The position numbers were made by a program, and so were the translations under genes. A DNA stretch of 64,000 nucleotides from JAPSGB01 sp963775185. Its GTDB lineage: Bacteria > Myxococcota_A > Polyangia > Polyangiales > Polyangiaceae. Every line of letters begins with the position of its first letter. Positions within the stretch are counted from its first letter, which is position 1. The DNA is taken from contig CAVZIE010000027.1 in assembly GCA_963775185.1 (NCBI GenBank), positions 124,001 through 188,000 of the forward strand, read 5' to 3'. Positions 1-9,058 of the stretch are shown here, piece by piece. Below the pieces are notes generated by a model that saw only the letters and a list, made by a program, of their open reading frames with translations, did not search any database and was not told where the DNA came from.

Positions 1-1
1 C

Positions 2-673
2 GAGCAACGGCGCAAGGCCGTCCGCGCCGCGATCAAGGTCCTCGCCGGAGAGGGTCCGACGAGCGGCGTCCCGCTCTCGAGCGATCCAGCGTTCACGCCC
101 ACCGGGCGCGATCACGTCAGCGTCACCGGCGTCAGCGGGATCACCGGTGCGAGCGGCATCAGTTCGATTGGCGTCCCCGGATCGAACAGCGGCATCAGCC
201 AGTCGTCCGTGTCGCAGTACAGCCTGAACGGTTCGTCCACCGGACCTCACGTCGCCCACGTCGGCCGCGCGAAGCGCGGCGGGATGCTCGGGTACGTCGT
301 CGGCATCGGCGCCTTGCTGGTCGCGCTCGTCGTGGTCCTGTTCTTCGCGATGAGCCCGCGCCAGACCACGACCCGGATCGTGAACGTGACGAGCGGCGCC
401 GGCGCGCGTCCGGATTCCACTGCCTCCGCCGACCCGGGCGCCCAGTTGCCGGTCCAGAAGCAGCCCGACAACACGCCGACCGTGAGCGTCGACAAGCTTC
501 AGGAGATCGAGGGCGGCGCGGCGGTGCCCGCCCACACCGGTGGTGCGGCCCGCTTCCAGCCCGCGCAGAAGCCCCACACCCAAGCGCCTGCCACCACGCC
601 GGCGAAGAAGCCGCCGCCCGCGGTGCCGGCCGGCACCGAGAATCTGCCGCGCAAGAACCCCTACGCGAACTGA
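2..673 (+). CDS. C-terminal part of a membrane-anchored protein, possibly a Ser/Thr kinase (5' truncated)
   Basis: The reading frame is already open at the window edge, so only the C-terminal ~223 residues are present; a GTG at 209 is an internal codon, not a likely start. Visible parts are a short helical stretch, a Ser/Gly/Thr-rich linker, one strong membrane segment (GMLGYVVGIGALLVALVVVL region, about nt 283-345), and a Pro/Ala-rich tail ending RKNPYAN. A cytoplasmic domain, one membrane span and a Pro-rich exported tail is the plan of many myxobacterial Ser/Thr kinases, so that is the best guess. No catalytic residue is inside the window. It converges on the lipoprotein gene that ends at 680. 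Confidence 0.5.
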   Translation, partial: EQRRKAVRAAIKVLAGEGPTSGVPLSSDPAFTPTGRDHVSVTGVSGITGASGISSIGVPGSNSGISQSSVSQYSLNGSSTGPHVAHVGRAKRGGMLGYVVGIGALLVALVVVLFFAMSPRQTTTRIVNVTSGAGARPDSTASADPGAQLPVQKQPDNTPTVSVDKLQEIEGGAAVPAHTGGAARFQPAQKPHTQAPATTPAKKPPPAVPAGTENLPRKNPYAN

Positions 674-679
674 CTGGAT

Positions 680-1993
680 CTACTTCGGCACCTTGCGGAT
701 GCTACCGGTGGTCGTGACGTAGGCGATGTCGTTGCCGGCATCGGCGATCTGGTCGACGCCGTCCGTGGCCGGCGCGACCTGCACGACCGCGTAGCCGCCC
801 ACCGGCGTGGTGAAGATGCCGCCGCCGTCGAAGCTCTTGGCCTGGTCGCCCTTGACGGCCCACGCGACCGTCGTCCCGTAGACGATCACGTCGCCGATGT
901 TCGTGTAGCCGCCGGCGATGATCTTCTCCGGCGGGCCGCTTCCGTCGCACGACGCCGAGTGTTGGCGCTGCCACACTTCGCCGTCTACGCCGTTCGAGCG
1001 CGTGTAGTAGAAGTTCGTCGCGTCCGACGTGAGCCCGACCGCGTCGCCGACCGGCGTCGCGAGCGCGCTCTTGCGGAACAGCGCGCCGGAGGAGGGGATC
1101 ACCCAGATCTTGCCGTTGCTGATCCAGTAGACGCAGCCGCTGTTCTCGGTGATGTCGCCGCCGGTCTCGTTGCCGTCGGGCGTCGTGTACAGCGTCTCGG
1201 CGCTGGTGGCGTTGGCGGCGAGCGAGAACCGGAGCACGGTGGGCGTGTTCTTCGCGATCCCGCGTGCGACGACGTAGGCATGGTTGTCGCTGCCGGCCGC
1301 GAGCGCCACGCCCTGCTCGATCGCGCTGCCGTCGAGCCCGGTCGCGATCACGGACTCGGGGTTGGGATTGCCGCCAGCGTTCTTCAGGAAACGCCCGATC
1401 TTGCCGATGCCGGACGCGCCGCCCACGTAGTAGACGAACAGCGTGCCCGTCGGCGCGACAAGCGACGTGGGCCGGTCCGGCGACGATCCCGACACCGGCG
1501 TCGACGCGCTGCCGTCGAGCGGCGTGGAGACGATGGTGCCGCTGGTGGCGCTCTTCTTGGTGTGGAAGACGTCGCCGGTGTCGGCCCCGATCAGGATCCC
1601 CGTGTCGAACGTGTCGGCGAGTTTCTTCACCGGATGCGCGACAGGATCGTACGGCGTCGAACCGCCGTCGGGCAGCCCGCCCGATCCGCCGCCGCCGGCC
1701 GCGCCGCCGGTGCCACTCGTTCCGCCGCCACCGTCGTCGCCCGCGCTGCCGCCGCCTGCGTCGTCGCCGGCGCTGCCCGCGCTGGCGCCACTGCCGGCGG
1801 TACCCGCGCTGCCGCCGCTGCCGCCGCTGCCCGCGCTGCCGCCGCTGCCCGCGTCCTGCTTGCCCTGGCCGATCAAGCTCTCGTCCAGCGACTTCAAGCA
1901 ACCGGGCGCGAGCAGCGCCACCGGCAGGATCAAGCCGACAAGCAATCCGAGCCCGGTCCAGGCGCGGCCATGGCGCATCATCACGGAAGCCAT
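680..1993 (-). CDS. Predicted lipoprotein with Gly/Ser linker and beta-propeller-like body
   Basis: The N-terminus has a charged start, a hydrophobic run and a lipobox (LLAPGC), so the product is probably exported and lipid-anchored. After the Cys comes a long Gly/Ser/Ala-rich linker (about nt 1660-1860), then ~300 residues with repeated short beta-strand motifs of the kind seen in six-bladed propellers (for example FYYTRSNG and IYYVTTT-like strings). No enzyme motif is recognised. The frame stays open to 2029, but that start would overlap the divergent gene starting at 2023, so ATG 1993 (or 1981) is preferred. The role is unknown; surface sensing or binding is only a guess from the architecture. 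Confidence 0.7.
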   Translation of the reverse strand: MASVMMRHGRAWTGLGLLVGLILPVALLAPGCLKSLDESLIGQGKQDAGSGGSAGSGGSGGSAGTAGSGASAGSAGDDAGGGSAGDDGGGGTSGTGGAAGGGGSGGLPDGGSTPYDPVAHPVKKLADTFDTGILIGADTGDVFHTKKSATSGTIVSTPLDGSASTPVSGSSPDRPTSLVAPTGTLFVYYVGGASGIGKIGRFLKNAGGNPNPESVIATGLDGSAIEQGVALAAGSDNHAYVVARGIAKNTPTVLRFSLAANATSAETLYTTPDGNETGGDITENSGCVYWISNGKIWVIPSSGALFRKSALATPVGDAVGLTSDATNFYYTRSNGVDGEVWQRQHSASCDGSGPPEKIIAGGYTNIGDVIVYGTTVAWAVKGDQAKSFDGGGIFTTPVGGYAVVQVAPATDGVDQIADAGNDIAYVTTTGSIRKVPK

Positions 1994-2022
1994 GATAGCA
2001 TTGTGAGCGGGATTGATAACCG

Positions 2023-3021
2023 ATGACAAACGCAGGACTACGCCGCGTCGCGCTGTCGGCGGTCGTCGCGCTGGCCGCGGGCGCCCTGCCGGCGCCGGCC
2101 CAGGCCGCCCCGCCCCCGCAGGAGAAGGTCGAGGACGCCAAGCACTTCTTCGAGGCCGCTTCCAAGGCCTTCGACGAGGGGCGCTTCGTGGACGCCGCCC
2201 GCGCCTTCGAGGAGGCGTTCCGCATCAAGCCGAACCCGGCGCCGCTCATCAACGCCGGCGACGCGTGGGAAAAGGCCGGCGAGTACGCCAACGCGGCCCG
2301 TGACTACCAGAAGGTGCTCAAGCTCGAGCAGTCCAGCCAGCAGGACCGCGTCGACGCGATCGACCGGCTCGCGCGGCTGAAGCCCCAACTCGGCACCATC
2401 GAGCTCCTGGGCAAGCCGGGCCAGCGGGTCCGGGTCGACGACGAGGAGTTCAAGGGTGGCGACAGCGTGTTCGTCTATCCGGGGCCCCACCGCGTGTCCC
2501 TGATCGACGTGGACGGCGCGAAGGTGCGCGCGCTGAACATCGCCGCGGGCACGGTGCGGAGCGTCGACGTCGCGTCGCTCCAGCCCGCACCCGGCGCCAA
2601 GCGCACGTCGGGGGACTCGGGGGACGGAGAAGGCGGCGCGGCGCACGACGCGGGCGCGCAGCAAGGCGGAGTCCGCCCGGTGACCTGGATCGCGTTCGGT
2701 GTGGGCGGGGTCGGCGCCATCGGCGCCGTGGTCTTCGGGCTCTCGGCCAACAGCGCCGCGAGCTCGTTCGACGCCCAACCCAACCAGACCGACTACGACA
2801 CGTTCAACCGCAACAAGCTCCTCACCAACGTGAGCCTCGGTGTGGGCATCGTCGGCGTCGGCGTCGGCACCGTGCTGCTCCTGCGCGACCTGAAGAAGGG
2901 TCGCGCCGCCCCGGCGGACCACACCGCCACCCGCCGCGGGCCGCGCCCGCGCGGCTACGTCACGGTGGACATCGCTCCGCTCACCGGGGGCGGCGCGCTG
3001 GTCACGCGCGGCGCGTTCTGA
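2023..3021 (+). CDS. Periplasmic TPR/PEGA-domain protein with C-terminal membrane segments
   Basis: Residues 1-28 form a signal peptide ending AQAA. Residues ~35-120 hold TPR-type helices (YANAARDYQKVLKLE, AFEEAFRIKPNPAPLINAGDAWEK). Residues ~128-190 match the PEGA pattern of short strands that follows TPRs in many myxobacterial proteins. Two hydrophobic segments follow (about residues 224-245 and 268-290). This TPR-PEGA-membrane plan is common in Myxococcota envelope proteins, but no specific function is established from sequence. It is divergent from the lipoprotein at 680-1993, so the two genes share a very short upstream region. Confidence 0.75.
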   Translation: MTNAGLRRVALSAVVALAAGALPAPAQAAPPPQEKVEDAKHFFEAASKAFDEGRFVDAARAFEEAFRIKPNPAPLINAGDAWEKAGEYANAARDYQKVLKLEQSSQQDRVDAIDRLARLKPQLGTIELLGKPGQRVRVDDEEFKGGDSVFVYPGPHRVSLIDVDGAKVRALNIAAGTVRSVDVASLQPAPGAKRTSGDSGDGEGGAAHDAGAQQGGVRPVTWIAFGVGGVGAIGAVVFGLSANSAASSFDAQPNQTDYDTFNRNKLLTNVSLGVGIVGVGVGTVLLLRDLKKGRAAPADHTATRRGPRPRGYVTVDIAPLTGGGALVTRGAF

Positions 3022-3044
3022 GTCGTTTCCGGGCCGCGCGGCCA

Positions 3045-3063
3045 GCGCGCCGCACCGGCATCC
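3045..3063 (-). repeat. Dispersed palindromic element, degenerate copy
   Basis: The minus strand reads GGATGCCGGTGCGGCGCGC, one variant of the window-wide GCCGGTCCGGCGCGGAA element. It lies 24 bases after the stop of the TPR/PEGA gene. Confidence 0.6.
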
Positions 3064-3313
3064 CGGTCGATCGTTCGGCCTGTTGGCCGATGCGCTGTCG
3101 GGCTTGATACTGATGCTGGCGGCCCGGCCCGGATCGCCCTACGTTCAACGCGTGGCTGGCCCCTTGGGGCGGCTGCGACCGACGAGGGGTCCCGCGTCCA
3201 GGCGGGCCCGGGATCGGTCCACCCGACAGGTGCAGGAAACGTACGATCGGCAGCAGACCGGCACCCGCCCGAAGGAGCGGGCGGGCGGGGGTGTCCGGAG
3301 CACGAGCGACAGC

Positions 3314-4663
3314 ATGGGCAAGATCCTCGTCGTCGACGACCAGCGCAACATGCGCACCACGCTCGCGATGATGCTTCGCGGCGGCGGCTACGAGGTGGAC
3401 GAGGCCGCCGAGGGCGCCCAGGGCAAGGACATGGGCGCGACCGGCGCCTACGACGTCGTGATCACCGATTTGCGCATGGGCGAATACGACGGCATCGACG
3501 TGCTGCGCGCCATCAAGGAAGCGCAGCCGATGACCGAGGTCATCGTGATGACAGCGTACGGCACCATCGAGAGCGCGGTCGAAGCGATGCGCCTCGGCGC
3601 GTTCGACTACATCCAGAAGCCGTTCACCGAGCAGGAGCTGATCGTCAAGGTCTCCAAGGCGCTCGAGAGCCGCAAGCTCCACGGCCAGGTGCAGGCGTTC
3701 GCCCAGGAGTTCAAGGAGCGCTACCACTTCGACAACATCATCGGTCGCTCGCAAGCCGTGCGCGACATCCTCACGCGCGTCGTGAAGATCGCGCCGACGG
3801 ACGCGAACGTCCTCATCACCGGGGAGAGCGGCACGGGCAAGGAGTTGATCGCGCGCGCCGTGCACGCCAACAGCAAGCGCGCCGATCGACCGTTCGTCAC
3901 CGTCAACTGCGCCGCCATCACCGAGACGCTGCTCGAGAGCGAACTGTTCGGCCATGCGCGCGGCTCGTTCACCGGTGCCGTCTCGGCGCGCAAGGGCATG
4001 TTCGAGGAAGCGGACGGCGGCACGTTCTTCTTCGACGAGATCGCCGAGACCACGCCGCCGTTCCAGGCCAAGCTGCTGCGCGCCATCCAGGACGGCGAGG
4101 TGCGCCGGGTCGGCGAGAACCGGCCGATCCACGTGGACATCCGCGTGATCGCGGCGACCAACATCGATCTGTCCCGCGCCGTCGACGAGCGGCGCTTCCG
4201 CCAGGATCTCTACTATCGGCTGAACGTCGCGCGCTTTCATCTGCCGCCGCTCCGCGAACGTCGCGAAGACATCCCGCTCTTGGTGGAGTTCTTCCTCGAC
4301 AAGTACAGCCGCAAGATGGGCATGCGCGCGCGGGTCGGCGACGGCGTCATGGATCGACTGACGATGTACGACTATCCAGGCAACGTCCGCGAGATCGAGA
4401 ACATGGTGGAGCAGGCCGTCGCGCTGTCGTCGGGTGGCGTCATCACCGTCGACGACATCTTGCCCCAGGCGCCGCGCAAGCCGTCGCACACCACCGGGCG
4501 CACCCTTGCGGACATCGTCGACGACGCGGAGCGCGAGGCGGTAGAGGCCGCCCTGCGCGCGAACGACGGCAGCCGCGAGCGCGCCGCCGAGGCGCTCGAC
4601 ATCAGCCCCACGACACTGTGGCGCAAGATGACCCGTCTCGGCATCACCTTCGAGAATCGCTGA
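3314..4663 (+). CDS. NtrC-family sigma-54-dependent response regulator
   Basis: The three-domain plan is complete in 449 residues. The receiver (1-120) has the acidic pair D8/D9, phospho-acceptor D52 in VVITDLRMG, T80 and K102. The AAA+ domain has Walker A GESGTGKE at 170-177, Walker B GGTFFFDEI at 235-243, and GSFTGA at 217-222, the sigma-54-contacting loop with Ala replaced by Ser. A Fis-type helix-turn-helix lies at ~415-445 (AAEALDISPTTLWRKM). The frame is open from 3083, but ATG 3314 begins exactly at the receiver and is preceded by GGAG. It is the first gene of a run with the peptidase, ATP-grasp, queA and tgt genes; the next start is 6 nt away. No partner kinase is adjacent. Confidence 0.93.
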   Translation: MGKILVVDDQRNMRTTLAMMLRGGGYEVDEAAEGAQGKDMGATGAYDVVITDLRMGEYDGIDVLRAIKEAQPMTEVIVMTAYGTIESAVEAMRLGAFDYIQKPFTEQELIVKVSKALESRKLHGQVQAFAQEFKERYHFDNIIGRSQAVRDILTRVVKIAPTDANVLITGESGTGKELIARAVHANSKRADRPFVTVNCAAITETLLESELFGHARGSFTGAVSARKGMFEEADGGTFFFDEIAETTPPFQAKLLRAIQDGEVRRVGENRPIHVDIRVIAATNIDLSRAVDERRFRQDLYYRLNVARFHLPPLRERREDIPLLVEFFLDKYSRKMGMRARVGDGVMDRLTMYDYPGNVREIENMVEQAVALSSGGVITVDDILPQAPRKPSHTTGRTLADIVDDAEREAVEAALRANDGSRERAAEALDISPTTLWRKMTRLGITFENR

Positions 4664-4669
4664 GTCCGG

Positions 4670-5737
4670 GTGGTCTTGTCGGATCGGCGCGGAACCGGCG
4701 CGAAGCGCCGCCCAGGGAAGCGGTCGCGCTTCGAGTGGGCCGCGCTGCCCTACGAGCGGCTGCTCGACGTCCGGCTGTGCGATCTGGACGTGCACCTCGA
4801 AGGCACCGTGCTCGAGGAGCGCCTCGACAAGCTGCACGCGGAGCTCGCCGAGCGCGGGCTGCGCTTCCGCCCGCACGCCTGGCTGTCGACCGAGTGGTTC
4901 TCGCCGGACGGCGTGCCGGGCATCGCGATCCCGTTCTGGCTGGCCCATCCGCGGCTGATGAAGCTCGAGGAGCGGCAGATGCTCGACGTCGAGGGCGGCT
5001 CGCCCAAGTCGTGCATGCAGCTGCTCCGCCACGAGGCCGCGCACGCCCTCGACACCGCCTTCCGGCTGCACCGCAAGCCGAGCTGGCGCGAAGCCTTCGG
5101 CCGCTACGGCGCGCCGTACCCGCGCTTCTACCAGCCCAAGCCCTACAGCAAGAGCTACGTCCTGCATCTGGACCTCTGGTACGCGCAGAGCCACCCGGCG
5201 GAGGACTGGGCGGAGACGTTCGCCGTGTGGCTCGACCCCCACTCGCGCTGGAAGAAGCGCTATCGGGGCTGGCGCGCGTTGAAGAAGCTCCAGTACGTCG
5301 ACCAGCTCGTCCAGAGCATCGCCGGTCGGCCGCCGCTGGTGCGGTGTCGCGAGCGGGTCGAGCCGTTGCGCCAGAACAAGAGCACGCTGCGCGAGTTCTA
5401 CGCGGCCAAGAAGAAGCGCTACGGGCTCGACTACCCGAGCTTCTACGATCGCGACCTCCGGCGGCTCTTCCCCCCGCTCCCCGCGGACGTCCGCGGTCGC
5501 CCGGCGGCAGCGTTCCTTCGCCACGTCCGCCCCGATGCCCGCCGGCGCGTGGCGCGCTGGACCGGGGAGTTCCAGTACACCATCGAACAGGTGCTGCTCG
5601 AGATGATCGAGCGCTCCGAGGAGCTGGATCTCAGGATCGACCGCGACTGGAACGAGGCCAAAGAGGACGCGATGCTGCTGCTTGCCGTGCAGACGATGAA
5701 CTATCTCCACGGCGGTCACCATCGGCTGGCGCGATGA
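4670..5737 (+). CDS. Putative zinc-binding metallopeptidase (Peptidase_Mx type)
   Basis: The 355-residue protein has HEAAH at 121-125 (HExxH zinc motif) and E182 in EDWAETFAVW as the likely third ligand, which fits the putative zinc-binding metallopeptidase family. There is no signal peptide, so it probably acts in the cytoplasm. The start is a GTG 6 nt after the sigma-54 regulator stop, and its TGA overlaps the next ATG as ATGA, so translational coupling to the ATP-grasp gene is likely. The first ~18 residues are basic and may be partly derived from a degenerate palindromic repeat (GGATCGGCGCGGAACCGG near 4679). Its substrate is unknown; the partner ligase suggests a peptide or amino-acid conjugate. 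Confidence 0.8.
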   Translation: MVLSDRRGTGAKRRPGKRSRFEWAALPYERLLDVRLCDLDVHLEGTVLEERLDKLHAELAERGLRFRPHAWLSTEWFSPDGVPGIAIPFWLAHPRLMKLEERQMLDVEGGSPKSCMQLLRHEAAHALDTAFRLHRKPSWREAFGRYGAPYPRFYQPKPYSKSYVLHLDLWYAQSHPAEDWAETFAVWLDPHSRWKKRYRGWRALKKLQYVDQLVQSIAGRPPLVRCRERVEPLRQNKSTLREFYAAKKKRYGLDYPSFYDRDLRRLFPPLPADVRGRPAAAFLRHVRPDARRRVARWTGEFQYTIEQVLLEMIERSEELDLRIDRDWNEAKEDAMLLLAVQTMNYLHGGHHRLAR

Positions 5738-6762
5738 AGAAGCTCCGCATCCTGGTCTTGATGCACGAAAACCTCGTGCCGCCCGTCAGTGTGGACGGCT
5801 ACTCCGACAAGGAGATCGCCGAGTGGGCGACGGAGTACGACGTCATCGCCGGCTTGCAGAAGGCGGGTCACGACGTCTATCCGCTGGGCGTGGGCAGCGA
5901 TCTCGGCGCCATCCGCAACGCGTTCGCGGACTCGGAGGCCCACATCGCCTTCAACCTGCTCGTGCACTTCCACGGCGTCGCCGTCTACGACCAGCACGTC
6001 GTCAGCTACATCGAGCTGCTCAGGAAGGCCTACACCGGCTGCAATCCGCGCGGCATGATGCTCGCGCGCGACAAGGCCCTGTCCAAGAAGATCCTGAGCT
6101 ATCACCGCATCCGCGTTCCGCGCTTCCACGTGTTTCCGCGTGGTCGCCGCCTGCACGTGCCCGCGAAGCTGGGCTACCCGCTGGTCGTGAAGTCCGTCAA
6201 CGAGGAGGCGTCCCTCGGCATCTCCCAGGCGTCCGTCGTGCAGACGCCGGAGAAGCTGGTCGAGCGCGTCGCGTTCATGCACGAGACGTTCGGCGTGGAC
6301 GTCATCGTCGAGGAATACATCGAGGGTCGCGAGCTGTACGTCGGCGTGCTCGGCAACCAGCGCTTGAAGACCTTTCCGATCTGGGAGCTGCCGTTCACGC
6401 AGCTTCCCGATCACGCGCCGCACATCGCGACCGCGAAGATGAAGTGGGATCTCGACTACCAGAAGAAGTACAAGATCAAGACGCACCGCGCGGAGGGCCT
6501 CACGCCGGCCCAGGAACAGGGGATCGCGCGGCTCTGCAAGCGCATCTACCGCGTGCTCGGTCTCTCCGGCTACGCGCGGATGGATCTGCGCCTCGCGCCC
6601 GACGGCCAGGTGTACGTGCTGGAGGCGAACCCGAACCCCGACCTGAAGTACGGGGAGGACTTCTCCGAGAGCGCGCACTCCGCCGGCGTGAAGTACCCGG
6701 CGCTGCTGCAGCGCATCGTGCAGCTCGGGCTCGCCTACCAGGCCGAGTGGAAGCAGCAGTGA
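5734..6762 (+). CDS. D-Ala-D-Ala ligase-like ATP-grasp enzyme
   Basis: The 342-residue product has an ATP-grasp fold. An N-terminal pre-ATP domain (MKKLRILVLMHE) is followed by the Lys-containing nucleotide lobe (LGYPLVVKSVNEEASLGIS), the VIVEEYIEGRELYVGVLG strand and the Mg-binding residues in YARMDLRL and LEANPNPDL. It resembles the D-alanine-D-alanine ligase group but is unlikely to be the main Ddl, because the N-terminal region differs and the neighbours are not cell-wall genes. The ATGA overlap couples it to the metallopeptidase upstream, and a GTG/TGA overlap couples it to queA downstream. The reaction is probably ATP-dependent amide formation; the substrate cannot be read from sequence. 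Confidence 0.82.
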   Translation: MKKLRILVLMHENLVPPVSVDGYSDKEIAEWATEYDVIAGLQKAGHDVYPLGVGSDLGAIRNAFADSEAHIAFNLLVHFHGVAVYDQHVVSYIELLRKAYTGCNPRGMMLARDKALSKKILSYHRIRVPRFHVFPRGRRLHVPAKLGYPLVVKSVNEEASLGISQASVVQTPEKLVERVAFMHETFGVDVIVEEYIEGRELYVGVLGNQRLKTFPIWELPFTQLPDHAPHIATAKMKWDLDYQKKYKIKTHRAEGLTPAQEQGIARLCKRIYRVLGLSGYARMDLRLAPDGQVYVLEANPNPDLKYGEDFSESAHSAGVKYPALLQRIVQLGLAYQAEWKQQ

Positions 6763-7805
6763 AGAGCGCGCTTCTCGACTACGAGCTACCCGAGGCGCTG
6801 GTGGCGGCGCGACCTACAGAACGTCGCGACGGCGCGCGACTCCTGGTCGTCGGCGATCGTCTGGAGCATCGCCGCATCGACGAGTGGCCGTCGCTTGTGC
6901 CCGGGGGCGCCCTGGTCGTCCTGAACGAGACGCGCGTGCTCAAGGCCCGCATCCTGGGCGCGCGTCGCGGCAGCGGCGGGCGCGCGGAGATCCTGCTCTT
7001 GCGACGCGTGTCTGCGGTGGGGTCGCGCGAGCGCTGGCGCGCGCTCGGCCGCGCCAGCAAGGCGCTTCGCCCCGGCACGATCATCGACTCCGGACCGCTC
7101 GCGGTCGAGATCCGCTCGCGCGACGACGACGGCGAGCTCGACGTCGAGGTCGAGGCGCTGCCCGACGTGGCCAGCGCGCTCGAGCAGCACGGACACGTTC
7201 CGATCCCGCCGTATCTGCGCCGCGACGACGATGCGCTCGACGCGGAGCGCTACCAGACCGTGTTCGCGCGCCACCCGGGCTCCGTCGCCGCGCCGACGGC
7301 GGGGTTGCATCTCACGCCGGAGTCGCTCTCGCGCCTGCAAGCGCGCGGCGTGGAGATCGCGCGCCTCGTGCTCCACGTCGGCCCAGGCACGTTCCGTCCG
7401 GTCTCCGCCGACGATCTCGACGACCACCCGATGCACGCCGAATACATCGACGTCGGGGACGATCTGGTGGGGGCTGTCGCTGCGGCGCGCAGCAGAGGTG
7501 CGCCGGTGGTGGCGGTGGGAACAACAGTGGTCCGCGCGCTCGAGAGCGCGCGCGATCCGCAGCACCCGGGCCGGATCGTCGCCACGCGCGGCGACACGCG
7601 CTTGCTCATCCAGCCCGGCTACGCGTTCGGCGTGGTCGATGCCTTGCTCACGAACTTCCACATGCCGAAGAGCACGTTGCTGGCGCTGGTCGCCGCGTTT
7701 GCGGGACTCGATCGGGTGCTCGAGGCGTACCGCGTCGCGGTCGCCGAGCGCTACCGCTTCCTCTCCTACGGCGACGCGATGTGGCTTCCGGGTCGTCCGC
7801 GATGA
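6759..7805 (+). CDS. queA: S-adenosylmethionine:tRNA ribosyltransferase-isomerase QueA
   Basis: The enzyme transfers and isomerises the ribosyl part of S-adenosylmethionine onto preQ1 in tRNA, giving epoxyqueuosine, in the cytoplasm. The family-typical segments are clear: FDYELP-like start (LLDYELPEALVAARP), VLNETRVLKARILG, GHVPIPPYLRR, YQTVFARHPGSVAAPTAGLH and the C-terminal LLTNFHMPKSTLL. The length of 348 residues is normal. The start is GTG 6759, overlapping the ATP-grasp stop, and the stop overlaps the tgt start by 4 nt, so the two queuosine genes are co-translated. No preQ1 riboswitch-like leader is possible within this overlap. Confidence 0.96.
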   Translation: MKSALLDYELPEALVAARPTERRDGARLLVVGDRLEHRRIDEWPSLVPGGALVVLNETRVLKARILGARRGSGGRAEILLLRRVSAVGSRERWRALGRASKALRPGTIIDSGPLAVEIRSRDDDGELDVEVEALPDVASALEQHGHVPIPPYLRRDDDALDAERYQTVFARHPGSVAAPTAGLHLTPESLSRLQARGVEIARLVLHVGPGTFRPVSADDLDDHPMHAEYIDVGDDLVGAVAAARSRGAPVVAVGTTVVRALESARDPQHPGRIVATRGDTRLLIQPGYAFGVVDALLTNFHMPKSTLLALVAAFAGLDRVLEAYRVAVAERYRFLSYGDAMWLPGRPR

Positions 7806-8905
7806 TGCGCTTTCGCGTGGACGCGCGATCGGGCGTCGCCCGCGCGGGCGTGCTGACGACGCGTCACGGTGACGTGCCGACGCCGGCGTTCATGCCGGTC
7901 GGCACCCAGGCCACGATCAAGGCGCTGACTCCGGACGAGGTGAGCGCGACCGGCGCGCGGATGGTGATCATGAACACGTACCATCTGTGGCTCCGACCCG
8001 GGCCGGAGGTGGTCGCGGCGCACGGCGGGCTCCACGAGTTTTCGCGCTGGCCGCATTCGATCGTCACCGACTCCGGCGGCTTCCAGGCGTTCTCGCTCGC
8101 AGAGCGCACGCGTCTCGGCGAGGACGGCTTCGCGTTCTCGTCGCACCTCGACGGCTCCCGGCGGCTGCTCTCGCCGGAAGAGAGCATGCGGGTCCAGGGG
8201 CTGCTCGGTTCGGACATCGCGATGCAGCTCGACGTCTGTCCGCCCGGTCGCGCGCCCCGCGCCGAGCTGGTCGCGGCGGTCGAACGCACGACGCGATGGG
8301 CTGGTCGATGTCTGGCCGCGAAGGCGCCGGAGCAGGCCTTGTTCGGCATCGTCCAGGGGGGCACCGATGCGGAGCTGCGCACCGCCCACGCCGACGCGCT
8401 CGCGCGGCTCCCGCTCGACGGTCTGGCGCTCGGCGGGTTCAGCGTCGGCGAACCGATCGACGAGATGCACCGGGCGCTTTCGATCGTGGCACCTCGCCTC
8501 GATCCGGAGCGGCCGCGATACCTGATGGGCGTCGGCACGCCGGCCGATCTCGTCCACGCGATCGGGTGCGGCGTCGACATGTTCGACTGCGTCATGCCGA
8601 CGCGCAACGCCAGAAACGGCCAGGTCTTCGTGCCTGGCGGCAGGATCGTCATCAAGAACGCTCGCTATCGCGAAGACCGCGAGCCCATCGAGCGGGACTG
8701 CCGGTGTCCGGCTTGCGAAGGAGGCTATTCCCGCGCTTATCTCCGCCACTTGTACGTCGCTGGGGAAATCCTCGCGCACCGGTTGCTGTCGCTGCACAAC
8801 CTGTGGTTCTACGAGCGCCTGGTCGCGGACGCGCGGCAGGCGATCCTCGAGGGCCGCTTCGACGCCTGGGCGGCGGGCGAGCGCGCGATCCGGCGAAGCG
8901 ACTAG
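7802..8905 (+). CDS. tgt: tRNA-guanine transglycosylase
   Basis: The enzyme exchanges guanine at the wobble position of GUN-anticodon tRNAs for preQ1, the step before QueA. The 367-residue protein has D90 in VTDSGGFQAF (proton acceptor), nucleophile D262 in MFDCVMPTRNARNG and the zinc site C300, C302, C305 and H332 in CRCPACEGGYS and LLSLHN. The start codon ATG overlaps the queA stop (ATGA). Two adjacent ATG codons (7802, 7805) are possible starts. It is the last gene of the run that begins with the sigma-54 regulator; the usual yajC-secDF genes do not follow. Confidence 0.96.
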   Translation: MMRFRVDARSGVARAGVLTTRHGDVPTPAFMPVGTQATIKALTPDEVSATGARMVIMNTYHLWLRPGPEVVAAHGGLHEFSRWPHSIVTDSGGFQAFSLAERTRLGEDGFAFSSHLDGSRRLLSPEESMRVQGLLGSDIAMQLDVCPPGRAPRAELVAAVERTTRWAGRCLAAKAPEQALFGIVQGGTDAELRTAHADALARLPLDGLALGGFSVGEPIDEMHRALSIVAPRLDPERPRYLMGVGTPADLVHAIGCGVDMFDCVMPTRNARNGQVFVPGGRIVIKNARYREDREPIERDCRCPACEGGYSRAYLRHLYVAGEILAHRLLSLHNLWFYERLVADARQAILEGRFDAWAAGERAIRRSD

Positions 8906-9058
8906 TGCCGGCGAGGCGGGGCGGGCAGAGCGACGCTAGCGGCGTGGCGGGATGGCGGCGGCGACACGTCTCCGGTTCGGGTCCGCCGCCGCCCTTTTCT
9001 GCGGATTCCGCGAAATACGGGCCTGATCGGGCCTGGTCGTGGAATAATCGGTGCACCC

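Noticed and set aside
3002..5722. A 906-residue open frame on the minus strand.
   Set aside because: It lies antisense to the sigma-54 regulator and metallopeptidase genes, which have clear catalytic motifs; the composition is typical of antisense frames.
6759..8905. A preQ1 riboswitch for the queuosine genes.
   Set aside because: queA overlaps the gene before it, so no leader exists; nothing like a preQ1 aptamer was seen upstream of the run.
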